64,000 nucleotides of DNA. Origin: Pseudomonas sp. MWU15-20650 (GTDB lineage: Bacteria; Pseudomonadota; Gammaproteobacteria; Pseudomonadales; Pseudomonadaceae). The position numbers were made by a program, and so were the translations under genes. Location of the stretch: assembly GCF_023242475.1 (NCBI RefSeq), contig NZ_JALJFG010000002.1, positions 124,001 through 188,000 on the forward strand, in the 5' to 3' direction. Positions 20,207 through 28,164 of this stretch are shown here, piece after piece; position 1 is the stretch's first letter; each line of letters starts with the position of its first letter. Under the pieces are notes generated by a model. The model saw only the letters and a list, made by a program, of their open reading frames with translations, did not search any database and was not told where the DNA came from.

Positions 20207-23200
20207 ATGTTGATCCTGCGCGGTGCTCCTGCCCTTTCTGCCTTTCGCCACAGCAAACTCCTTGAGCAACTGAGCCAGAAGGTACCTTCTGTCAGTGGCT
20301 TGTATGCTGAATTTGCTCACTTCGCCGACGTCACCGGCGTCTTGACCGCCGACGAACAGCAAGTGCTGGCACGCCTTTTGAAGTACGGCCCAAGCGTTCC
20401 CGTTCAAGAGCCGACCGGCCGCTTGTTCCTGGTTCTGCCGCGGTTCGGCACCATCTCGCCCTGGTCGAGCAAGGCCAGTGATATCGCCCGCAACTGTGGC
20501 CTGGACAAAATCCAGCGCCTGGAGCGCGGTATTGCTTTCTACGTCGCCGGCCAGTTCAGCGACGCCGAGGCCGAGCTGATCGCCAGCAGCCTGCACGACC
20601 GCATGACCCAGATCATCGTTGGCCAGCTGGAACAGGCCGCCGCTCTGTTCAGCCACGCCGAGCCCAAGCCGCTGACCGCAATTGACGTGCTCGGCGGTGG
20701 CCGCGCCGCCCTCGAGAAGGCCAACACCGAACTGGGCCTGGCCCTGGCCGAAGACGAGATCGACTACCTGGTCAACGCCTTCAACGGCTTGAAGCGCAAC
20801 CCGCACGACATCGAACTGATGATGTTCGCCCAGGCCAACTCCGAGCACTGCCGTCACAAAATCTTCAACGCCAGTTGGGACATCGACGGCCAAAGCCAGG
20901 AAAAAAGCCTGTTCGGCATGATCAAGAACACCTACGTGATGCACAGCGAAGGCGTTCTTTCTGCTTATAAGGACAACGCCTCGGTGATCGTCGGCTCCGT
21001 CGCCGGCCGCTTCTTCCCGGACCCTGAGACCCGCCAGTACGGCGCGGTGCAGGAACCGGTGCACATCCTGATGAAGGTTGAGACCCACAACCACCCGACT
21101 GCGATTGCCCCGTTCCCGGGCGCAGCCACCGGTTCCGGCGGCGAAATCCGTGACGAAGGTGCAACCGGCCGTGGCGCCAAGCCCAAGGCGGGCCTCACCG
21201 GCTTTACCGTGTCCAACCTGCAGATCCCGGGCTTCGAACAGCCGTGGGAAGTGCCGTACGGCAAGCCTGAGCGCATTGTCACCGCGCTGGACATCATGAT
21301 CGAAGGCCCGCTGGGCGGTGCTGCGTTCAACAACGAATTCGGGCGTCCGGCGCTGACCGGTTACTTCCGTACCTTCGAACAGTCCATCACTACCCCGCGT
21401 GGCGATGAAGTGCGCGGCTACCACAAGCCGATCATGTTGGCCGGCGGCATGGGCAACATCCGTGAAGAACACGTCAAGAAAGGCGAGATCCTGGTCGGCT
21501 CCAAGCTGATCGTGCTGGGTGGCCCGGCGATGCTGATCGGCCTGGGCGGCGGTGCGGCCTCTTCCATGGCCACCGGCACCAGCTCGGCAGACCTGGACTT
21601 CGCTTCCGTACAACGCGAAAACCCAGAGATGGAGCGTCGTTGCCAGGAAGTCATCGACCGTTGCTGGCAATTGGGTGACAAGAACCCGATCAGCTTCATC
21701 CACGACGTCGGTGCCGGTGGTTTGTCCAACGCCTTCCCGGAACTGGTCAACGATGGCGACCGTGGTGGCCGTTTCGAACTGCGCAACATTCCGAACGACG
21801 AGCCGGGCATGGCCCCGCACGAAATCTGGAGCAACGAATCCCAGGAGCGCTACGTTCTGGCCGTTGGCCCAGAAGACTTCGCACGCTTCCAGGCCATCTG
21901 CGAACGCGAGCGCTGCCCGTTTGCCGTGGTCGGCGAAGCCACTGCCGAGCCGCAACTGACCGTTACCGACAGCCATTTCGGCAACAGCCCGGTCGACATG
22001 CCGCTGGAAGTGCTGCTGGGCAAGGCCCCGCGCATGCACCGCTCGGCTGTGCGTGAAACCGAGCTGGGCGATGATTTCGACCCAAGCACGCTGAGCCTGG
22101 CCGACAGCATCGAACGTGTGCTGCACCACCCGGCCGTGGCGAGCAAAAGTTTCCTGATCACCATCGGCGACCGCACCATCACTGGCCTGGTTGCCCGTGA
22201 CCAGATGGTTGGCCCATGGCAAGTGCCGGTGGCCGACGTTGCCGTCACCGCCACCAGTTTCGACGTCTACACCGGCGAAGCCATGGCGATGGGCGAGCGT
22301 ACGCCGCTGGCCCTGCTGGACGCTCCGGCGTCGGGCCGCATGGCCATTGGTGAAACCCTCACCAACATCGCGGCATCGCGCATCGGCAAGCTGTCCGACA
22401 TCAAGTTGTCGGCCAACTGGATGTCGGCTGCCGGCCACCCGGGCGAAGACGCGCGGCTGTACGACACGGTCAAAGCCGTCGGCATGGAGCTGTGCCCTGA
22501 GCTGGGGATCACCATTCCGGTGGGCAAGGACTCCATGTCCATGGCCACCCGTTGGAACGAAGACGGCACCGACAAGAGCGTCACTTCGCCGCTGTCGCTG
22601 ATCGTCACCGGTTTCGCACCGGTCACCGACATCCGTCAGACCCTGACCCCGCAACTGCGCATGGACAAGGGCACCACCGATCTGATCCTGATCGACCTGG
22701 GCCGTGGCCAGAACCGCATGGGCGCCTCGATCCTCGCGCAAACCCACGGCAAGCTGGGCAAGCACGCGCCGGACGTGGATGACGCCGAAGACCTGAAAGC
22801 TTTCTTCGCGGTCATCCAGGGCCTCAACGCCGACGGCCATCTGTTGGCTTACCACGACCGTTCCGACGGCGGCTTGCTGACCAGCGTCGTGGAAATGGCC
22901 TTCGCCGGTCACTGCGGCCTGAACCTGGTGCTCGACAGCGTTGCCGAGGATGCCTCCGAAATCAACGGCATCCTGTTCAACGAAGAGCTGGGCGCCGTGA
23001 TCCAGGTGCGCCAGGACGCTACCCCTGACGTGCTCGCACAATTCAGCGCAGCTGGCCTGGGCGACTGTGTGGCGGTCATCGGCCAGCCGATCAACAACGG
23101 CCAGATCGACATCGTCTTCAACGGCGACACCGTGTTCGAAGGCCAGCGCCGTCTGCTGCAACGCCAGTGGGCCGAGACCAGCTACCAGATCCAACGCCTG

Positions 23201-24103
23201 CGTGATAACGCTGACTGCGCCGAGCAGGAATTCAACGTGATCCTGGAAGAAGATAACCCGGGCCTGAGCACCAAGCTCAGCTTCGACGTCAACCAGGACA
23301 TCGCCGCGCCTTACATCAAGAAAGGCATCCGCCCACAAGTTGCAGTACTGCGTGAGCAGGGTGTCAACGGCCAGGTGGAAATGGCGGCTGCGTTCGATCG
23401 CGCGGGCTTCAATGCGATTGACGTGCACATGAGCGACATCCTTGCCGGTCGCGTTGACCTCAATGAGTTCAAAGGCTTGGTGGCCTGCGGTGGTTTCTCC
23501 TACGGCGATGTGCTGGGTGCCGGTGAAGGCTGGGCCAAGTCGGCCCTGTTCAACAGCCGTGCCCGCGACGCGTTCCAAGGTTTCTTCGAGCGCAACGACA
23601 GCTTCACCCTGGGGGTGTGCAACGGTTGCCAGATGATGTCCAACCTGCACGAGCTGATCCCGGGCAGCGAGTTCTGGCCGCACTTTGTGCGTAACCGTTC
23701 CGAGCAGTTCGAAGCCCGTGTCGCCATGGTGCAGGTGCAGGAGTCCAACTCGATCTTCCTGCAAGGCATGGCCGGCTCGCGCATGCCGATCGCCATCGCC
23801 CACGGTGAAGGCCACGCCGAGTTCGAAAGCGAAGAAGCCTTGCTGGAAGCCGACCTGTCCGGTTGTGTGGCCATGCGCTTCGTCGACAACCATGGCAAGG
23901 TCACCGAAAGCTACCCGGCCAACCCGAACGGCTCGCCGCGCGGGATCACCGGCCTCACCAGCCGCGACGGTCGTGTGACCATCATGATGCCGCACCCGGA
24001 GCGCGTATTCCGCGCCGTGCAGAACTCGTGGCGCCCGGAAGAGTGGAACGAAGACGGCGCCTGGATGCGCATGTTCCGCAACGCTCGTGTGTGGGTGAAC
24101 TAA
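20207..24103 (+). CDS. purL: Phosphoribosylformylglycinamidine synthase
   Basis: 1298 residues from the ATG at 20207, the size of the large single-chain gammaproteobacterial enzyme. It converts FGAR, glutamine and ATP to FGAM, the fourth step of purine synthesis. The N-terminal PurS-like part, two AIRS-type ATP-binding halves ([20 protein letters not shown] near 295-314; second half near 640-900) and a C-terminal class I glutaminase are all present. The glutaminase nucleophile is Cys1138 in GVCNGCQMM, with PHPERVFR holding the His/Glu. Divergent from mltF. Confidence 0.98.
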   Translation: MLILRGAPALSAFRHSKLLEQLSQKVPSVSGLYAEFAHFADVTGVLTADEQQVLARLLKYGPSVPVQEPTGRLFLVLPRFGTISPWSSKASDIARNCGLDKIQRLERGIAFYVAGQFSDAEAELIASSLHDRMTQIIVGQLEQAAALFSHAEPKPLTAIDVLGGGRAALEKANTELGLALAEDEIDYLVNAFNGLKRNPHDIELMMFAQANSEHCRHKIFNASWDIDGQSQEKSLFGMIKNTYVMHSEGVLSAYKDNASVIVGSVAGRFFPDPETRQYGAVQEPVHILMKVETHNHPTAIAPFPGAATGSGGEIRDEGATGRGAKPKAGLTGFTVSNLQIPGFEQPWEVPYGKPERIVTALDIMIEGPLGGAAFNNEFGRPALTGYFRTFEQSITTPRGDEVRGYHKPIMLAGGMGNIREEHVKKGEILVGSKLIVLGGPAMLIGLGGGAASSMATGTSSADLDFASVQRENPEMERRCQEVIDRCWQLGDKNPISFIHDVGAGGLSNAFPELVNDGDRGGRFELRNIPNDEPGMAPHEIWSNESQERYVLAVGPEDFARFQAICERERCPFAVVGEATAEPQLTVTDSHFGNSPVDMPLEVLLGKAPRMHRSAVRETELGDDFDPSTLSLADSIERVLHHPAVASKSFLITIGDRTITGLVARDQMVGPWQVPVADVAVTATSFDVYTGEAMAMGERTPLALLDAPASGRMAIGETLTNIAASRIGKLSDIKLSANWMSAAGHPGEDARLYDTVKAVGMELCPELGITIPVGKDSMSMATRWNEDGTDKSVTSPLSLIVTGFAPVTDIRQTLTPQLRMDKGTTDLILIDLGRGQNRMGASILAQTHGKLGKHAPDVDDAEDLKAFFAVIQGLNADGHLLAYHDRSDGGLLTSVVEMAFAGHCGLNLVLDSVAEDASEINGILFNEELGAVIQVRQDATPDVLAQFSAAGLGDCVAVIGQPINNGQIDIVFNGDTVFEGQRRLLQRQWAETSYQIQRLRDNADCAEQEFNVILEEDNPGLSTKLSFDVNQDIAAPYIKKGIRPQVAVLREQGVNGQVEMAAAFDRAGFNAIDVHMSDILAGRVDLNEFKGLVACGGFSYGDVLGAGEGWAKSALFNSRARDAFQGFFERNDSFTLGVCNGCQMMSNLHELIPGSEFWPHFVRNRSEQFEARVAMVQVQESNSIFLQGMAGSRMPIAIAHGEGHAEFESEEALLEADLSGCVAMRFVDNHGKVTESYPANPNGSPRGITGLTSRDGRVTIMMPHPERVFRAVQNSWRPEEWNEDGAWMRMFRNARVWVN

Positions 24104-24107
24104 GGCC

Positions 24108-24419
24108 GTGTACAAGCTCGCCTTCTTTGTGCCCGACAGCCACGTGGAGACGGTGAAAGCCGCCGTCTTCGCAGCCGGCGGCGGGCGCATTGGCGACTAC
24201 GACCGCTGCGCCTGGCAAGTGCTGGGCCAGGGCCAATTCCGTGCGTTGGACGGCAGTCAGCCGTTTATCGGGCAGGTCGGCCAGGTTGAAGTGGTCGAGG
24301 AGTGGAAGGTTGAGCTGGTGGTGGCGGATGCGTTGATTGTGGCTGTCGTGGCTGCTTTGAAACTCAGTCACCCGTATGAGACACCGGCGTATGAGGTGTG
24401 GCAGTTGGCGGATTTTTGA
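24108..24419 (+). CDS. YqfO/NIF3-associated small domain protein
   Basis: 103 residues from a GTG four bases after the purL stop, so it is probably co-transcribed with purL. The sequence (MYKLAFFVPDSHVETVKAAV, GRIGDYDRCAW, HPYETPAYEVWQL) is the ferredoxin-like, CutA-related domain that is inserted in NIF3/YqfO proteins of other bacteria and occurs alone in pseudomonads. Its biochemical role is unknown; metal or nucleotide binding has been proposed for relatives. Cytoplasmic. Confidence 0.8.
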   Translation: MYKLAFFVPDSHVETVKAAVFAAGGGRIGDYDRCAWQVLGQGQFRALDGSQPFIGQVGQVEVVEEWKVELVVADALIVAVVAALKLSHPYETPAYEVWQLADF

Positions 24420-24441
24420 TTCGCCTATTGCATTAACGGGA

Positions 24442-24478
24442 AACCCGCTGGGCCAGTTTGGTCAGCGGGTTTTTTTTG
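24442..24478 (+). terminator. Rho-independent terminator after the purL unit
   Basis: AACCCGCTG/CAGCGGGTT stem with a 12-base loop and a run of eight T residues. Confidence 0.9.
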
Positions 24479-24490
24479 TTGGCTGTAAGT

Positions 24491-24579
24491 GCCAATCGCA
24501 GGCAAGCCAGCTCCCACATTTGACCCCGTTGTCAGACCGTATATCAATCCCATGTGGGAGCTGGCTTGCCTGCGATGGC
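24491..24579. repeat. REP inverted repeat pair
   Basis: Arms starting GCCAATCGCAGGCAAGCCAG and, inverted, ending CTTGCCTGCGATGGC, nearly perfect over 28 bp with about 32 bases between. It occupies most of the gap between the purL terminator and the nucleotidyltransferase leader. Confidence 0.85.
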
Positions 24580-24597
24580 GTCGGTGCAAGCGCCTCA

Positions 24598-24734
24598 GAA
24601 CTTTCCGACAAGCCTTTCAGGTTGTCCCTCGGAACCTGTCTCCCTAGCCTCAATCGGTCGCTGATAACTCAGTGATCGGGGCTTGAATTCAAGACCCGTC
24701 CAGCAATGATCTTGCGTACGGTTTGAAATTCAAT
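24598..24734 (+). promoter_or_regulatory. Leader of the nucleotidyltransferase pair, repeated before the DUF6124 gene
   Basis: Begins with TTTCCGACAAGCCTTTCAGG and carries dyads TTCCGACAA...TTGTC..TCGGAA and GTCGCTGA-TAAC-TCAGTGAT. A diverged copy of the same layout lies at 25872-26005, at nearly the same distance from the next start codon. It may be a promoter/operator or a structured 5' leader. Confidence 0.5.
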
Positions 24735-25373
24735 ATGCAAATTCCAGATTTCGTTGTTCCTCGCCTCAATACCAGCTCTGCGCTAGGGCAAGCTCTGATT
24801 TCAATGTTCAGATCCATTGAAATGGAATTGACGCTCGAAGGCGCCAGTCCGGGCGCGGTCCAGGTCATTGTATTCGGTGGTTGTGCTGTTCATTTATATA
24901 CCCACCACCGTGTGTCCACGGACGTGGATGCGGAGATTTATTGCGCAAATACTCAAGACACGCTGCGCCTACGAACATTGCTTGCAGAGTTTCCAGAACG
25001 GTTTTTTGATGAGCGGTCTGGCCGTGTCATGGAGCTGAACTATGACCTCCAATACAACACTAGCTTTGGTCCGCTTCACGAAGACTACTGGGAGCGAAGT
25101 ATTCCCCTAGAAGAATTTCCTCTTGAGTCTGCACTGCATCTTCATATAGCCGCGCCTATCGACATTGCAATTTCCAAACTGGGCAGAGCCACTGATCAGG
25201 ATGTAGATGACATCATGGCTTTACTCAGGGCTGGCTTCATAGTGACCGCTGAGCTCCGTCAGCTGGCATTGCAGGCAATTGATATGTATGTTGGCAACAA
25301 AGAGCCACCCAGGTCCATACTGACCAATATCTTGCACGATTATCTGGAGACTGCAGATGGCGAAGCCTTTTAA
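24735..25373 (+). CDS. DUF6036-like nucleotidyltransferase of a two-gene cassette
   Basis: 212 residues from the ATG at 24735; a TTG 12 bases earlier is possible. Near residue 50 it has the nucleotidyltransferase signature: GGCAVHLYTHHR followed by STDVDAEI, that is the GG motif, then the Asp-x-Asp metal ligands. This matches the minimal-type NTases related to AbiEii and DUF6036. The rest is helical, with PIDIAISKLGRATDQDVDDI, a second block conserved in such proteins. Its last 17 bases overlap the partner gene. Base composition is lower in GC than the backbone. A toxin or phage-defence role is inferred from the family and the pairing. Confidence 0.7.
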   Translation: MQIPDFVVPRLNTSSALGQALISMFRSIEMELTLEGASPGAVQVIVFGGCAVHLYTHHRVSTDVDAEIYCANTQDTLRLRTLLAEFPERFFDERSGRVMELNYDLQYNTSFGPLHEDYWERSIPLEEFPLESALHLHIAAPIDIAISKLGRATDQDVDDIMALLRAGFIVTAELRQLALQAIDMYVGNKEPPRSILTNILHDYLETADGEAF

Positions 25374-25803
25374 CGGTCCAGTCCTCTCTTCCGCCTTGGA
25401 CACACTGGTCAAAAGCCCCTTGAATCAGGCTGATGATGCTGCCTTGGTCAGTGCAGCGAAAGCTGTGTGGTATTCGGATACGAATCTTGTGGGCGAGGTG
25501 AGGGCGTTCATTCAGGAGCACTCCAGTGAGGTAGAGCTTCGTCGCGCAGGCTATTTGCTTGAGCGCTTCACACGCTTTTCGTGTGCGACCGATAGTCGGG
25601 TAAAGGAAGCGTTGAAGGCGCTTGAACTGTTCTCAGCCTCAAGGCAATACGTGAAATCCCAAGGCGCTGTTGCGTTGCGCAGTCGTCGTGACGAACTGGC
25701 AATGTCCTGGGGATTAAGTGAGGGTCTGGGTTTGAAGGTTCAGACCTTGATGCCTTTTCAGACCCGCCACTATGAAGCCGAACAGCGTGCGGCGTCTGCC
25801 TAG
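25357..25803 (+). CDS. Partner protein of the nucleotidyltransferase
   Basis: 148 residues, predicted mostly helical, with no signal peptide or membrane segment. I do not recognise the family. It starts within the 3' end of the nucleotidyltransferase gene (17-bp overlap), so the two are translated together, as in toxin-antitoxin and defence pairs. The composition is mixed in charge and contains no evident helix-turn-helix. A terminator follows. It is either the antitoxin/regulator or a required subunit of the enzyme; the sequence does not decide. Confidence 0.6.
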   Translation: MAKPFNGPVLSSALDTLVKSPLNQADDAALVSAAKAVWYSDTNLVGEVRAFIQEHSSEVELRRAGYLLERFTRFSCATDSRVKEALKALELFSASRQYVKSQGAVALRSRRDELAMSWGLSEGLGLKVQTLMPFQTRHYEAEQRAASA

Positions 25804-25822
25804 GTATAGATAGCTATCAAAG

Positions 25823-25845
25823 AACCCGGCTTAGGCCGGGTTTTT
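25823..25845 (+). terminator. Terminator of the nucleotidyltransferase pair
   Basis: AACCCGGC/GCCGGGTT stem with a 4-base loop and a T-run. It ends the two-gene unit. Confidence 0.85.
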
Positions 25846-25871
25846 GCTGTCTGCCATGTCTTCAGCTCTAG

Positions 25872-26005
25872 GAGATTTCCGACACGTCTTTCAGGTTGTC
25901 CGTCAGAACTCGCACAACTAACCTTCTCGAGTCGCTGCCAATGTGGCGACCGGGACTGCAAGCCTGAAATTGTCACCAGGAGCCTATTGCGTATGGAGTC
26001 TTACG
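25872..26005 (+). promoter_or_regulatory. Leader of the DUF6124 gene, related to the one at 24598
   Basis: TTTCCGACACGTCTTTCAGG and GTCGCTGCCAATGTGGCGAC repeat the plan of the upstream leader: same order, near-identical spacing, both as dyads. A TGCGTA(T/C)GG block near the start codon is also shared. Confidence 0.5.
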
Positions 26006-26299
26006 ATGATCAGCGACAATTTACGACCTGATTCGACCCTGTCTCAAGCTGCGTCCTGCCTTGCAGGCGATCAACCCATCGGCCAAATCTTCACCGTCCT
26101 AACCAACCTGAACAGCGAAACCCTGCTCGTCAACGCCTCCCAGGACCTGGCATCCGTACAGGCTCTTGCGGGTCATCTGGCATTTGATGTCGACGGCCCC
26201 CAGCGTGATGCAGTGCTGGGGATTCATCGAATGGTGGAGGGCATTCAGTTGATGGTGGATCGGGTATTGGATCTAGTTGAGGTGCCTGAGCCGAAGTAA
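26006..26299 (+). CDS. DUF6124-family small protein
   Basis: 97 residues from the ATG at 26006, supported by a GGAG site eight bases upstream. The sequence (FTVLTNLNSETLLVNASQDLASVQALA to HRMVEGIQLMVDRVLDL) matches the DUF6124 pattern found in many copies in fluorescent pseudomonads, although the N-terminal extension is shorter than usual. Function unknown. It is acidic, helical and cytoplasmic. It follows the repeated leader and stands convergent to the nag operon, with a REP between. Confidence 0.75.
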   Translation: MISDNLRPDSTLSQAASCLAGDQPIGQIFTVLTNLNSETLLVNASQDLASVQALAGHLAFDVDGPQRDAVLGIHRMVEGIQLMVDRVLDLVEVPEPK

Positions 26300-26315
26300 T
26301 CAGGCGCCTGTGAGG

Positions 26316-26407
26316 GCCAATCGGGAGCAAGCCCCCTCCCACATTTTGAATTGTGAATACCTTCAAATGTGGGAGGGGCGGTGCGACGATTCGACTTGCT
26401 CCCCGAT
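26316..26407. repeat. REP inverted repeat with a variant arm
   Basis: Left arm ATCGGGAGCAAGCCCCCTCCC. The right arm, ATGTGGGAGGGG...CTTGCTCCCCGAT, has about 16 extra bases inside its core (at about 26379-26394). It sits at the convergent end of the DUF6124 gene and nagE. Confidence 0.75.
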
Positions 26408-26431
26408 AAGGCCAGAACAGCCACTACACAT

Positions 26432-28138
26432 CTAAACTCTGGCGCCGACCTTACGGCCATTGACCAACCGCTCCAGCGCTTCACCCAACCCCGATGCGTT
26501 GTCACCCATCAACAGGTGCCAAACACCGCTGTCGAGCTGACTGACACCCTGGCAGCCCAGCGCAGTGAGTTGAGCCTCAGACAACCGCGAATCATCCCCC
26601 AACTCCACCCGCAACCGGGTCATCGCTACTGCTTCCAGTTGGCGCACATTCCCTCGGCCACCCAGTGCACTCAGCCATTTCTCGGCCTCCTGCACATTCA
26701 CCGTCACAGGCTTATCCACAGGCGCAACCGTCACAGGCGCTGTGGTAACAAACCCCGGCATCGCCAGCCGAATCTCATCAGCAATGCTATCGGCCATAGG
26801 CCCAACCACCACCTGCAAACTCCCCCCATTCCCCGGGCGCACTACCGCCATGGCGCCCAGTGCTTTCAGTTCAGCATCCACGGCCTTGTTGCGATCAACC
26901 ATGTCCAACCGCAGCCGCGTGGTGCAGGCACCGACACTCAGCAGATTTTCAGCACCACCCAACGCCTGGATATAAGCCGTCGCACGCTGGTTATCGCTCA
27001 TTGCTTCGGCCTGCACCACCTGGATGTCTTCACGACCCGGCGTCTTCAGGTTGAAGCGGCGGATGCAGTAGCTGAAGACCGAGTAGTAGATCAGCGCGTA
27101 CGCCAAGCCCACCGGGAACACCAGCCAGCCATTGGTGGACTTGCCCCAACCCAGCACCATGTCGATAAACCCGCCGGAGAAGGTAAAGCCCAGGTGGATA
27201 TTGAGCAGGTTGGTCACGGCCATCGACAGGCCCGTAAGCAACGCATGGATCAGGTACAGGAACGGCGCGAGGAACATGAACGCGAACTCGATCGGCTCGG
27301 TCACCCCGGTCAGGAATGAGGTCAGCGCCATCGACAGGAAAATCCCGCCCATCACCTTGCGGCGTTCCGGCAACGCATTGCGATACATCGCCAGGCAGGC
27401 GGCAGGCAGGCCGAACAGCATCACCGGGAACATGCCGGTCATGAACTGGCCGCCTTTCGGGTCGCCGGCGAAATAGCGGGTCAGGTCGCCGGTCACCACT
27501 GCGCCGGTGACCGGATCGGTAAAGCTGCCGAACACGAACCACGCCATGTTGTTGAGGATATGGTGCAGGCCGGTGACGATCAGCAGGCGGTTGAACACGC
27601 CGAATACGAAAGCGCCCAGGCTGCCGCTTTCCATCAGCAGTACGCCGAAGCTGTTGATACCGTGCTGGATCGGCGGCCAGATCAGGCCAAAGATCACGCC
27701 CAGTGCGACGGCTGAGAACCCGGTGACAATCGGTACAAACCGTCGCCCGCCGAAGAACGCCAGGTATTCGGGCAGCTTGATGTCTTTGAAGCGGTTGTAC
27801 AGCCCGCCGGCCATCAAGCCACTGGCGATACCGGCGAGCATGCCCATGTTGATGGTGGTATCCATCACCTTGAGGGTCGAGACCATCACCAGGTAGCCAA
27901 TCGCGCCCGCCAGGCCTGCCGTGCCGTTATTGTCACGGGCAAAACCCACGGCGATGCCGATGGCGAAGATCAGCGCGAGGTTGGCGAAGATGGCCTGGCC
28001 GGCGTCGTGCATCACCGCAATGTTGAGCAGGTCGGTGTCGCCCAGGCGCAGCAAGAGGCCGGCGATCGGCAAGATCGCGATCGGCAGCATCAGTGCGCGG
28101 CCCAGGCGTTGCAAGCCTTCGATAAAATGTTGGTACAT
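26432..28138 (-). CDS. nagE: N-acetylglucosamine PTS permease, EIIC-EIIB plus a pseudo-EIIB domain
   Basis: 568 residues from the ATG at 28138, which has an AGGGAG site seven bases upstream. It imports GlcNAc as GlcNAc-6-phosphate. The EIIC domain (about 1-375) has around ten membrane segments and the sugar-binding loop GVTEPIEFAFMF near 280. An active EIIB follows, with the Cys in GACTTRLRLDM near 400. A second EIIB-like domain (about 485-568) reads VAMTRLRVEL with Ala in place of the Cys. There is no EIIA, so phosphate comes from the adjacent EIIA-HPr-EI fusion. It is last in the nag operon. Confidence 0.95.
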   Translation of the reverse strand: MYQHFIEGLQRLGRALMLPIAILPIAGLLLRLGDTDLLNIAVMHDAGQAIFANLALIFAIGIAVGFARDNNGTAGLAGAIGYLVMVSTLKVMDTTINMGMLAGIASGLMAGGLYNRFKDIKLPEYLAFFGGRRFVPIVTGFSAVALGVIFGLIWPPIQHGINSFGVLLMESGSLGAFVFGVFNRLLIVTGLHHILNNMAWFVFGSFTDPVTGAVVTGDLTRYFAGDPKGGQFMTGMFPVMLFGLPAACLAMYRNALPERRKVMGGIFLSMALTSFLTGVTEPIEFAFMFLAPFLYLIHALLTGLSMAVTNLLNIHLGFTFSGGFIDMVLGWGKSTNGWLVFPVGLAYALIYYSVFSYCIRRFNLKTPGREDIQVVQAEAMSDNQRATAYIQALGGAENLLSVGACTTRLRLDMVDRNKAVDAELKALGAMAVVRPGNGGSLQVVVGPMADSIADEIRLAMPGFVTTAPVTVAPVDKPVTVNVQEAEKWLSALGGRGNVRQLEAVAMTRLRVELGDDSRLSEAQLTALGCQGVSQLDSGVWHLLMGDNASGLGEALERLVNGRKVGARV

Positions 28139-28164
28139 GGCGTGTCTCCCTATTCTTGTTGTTT

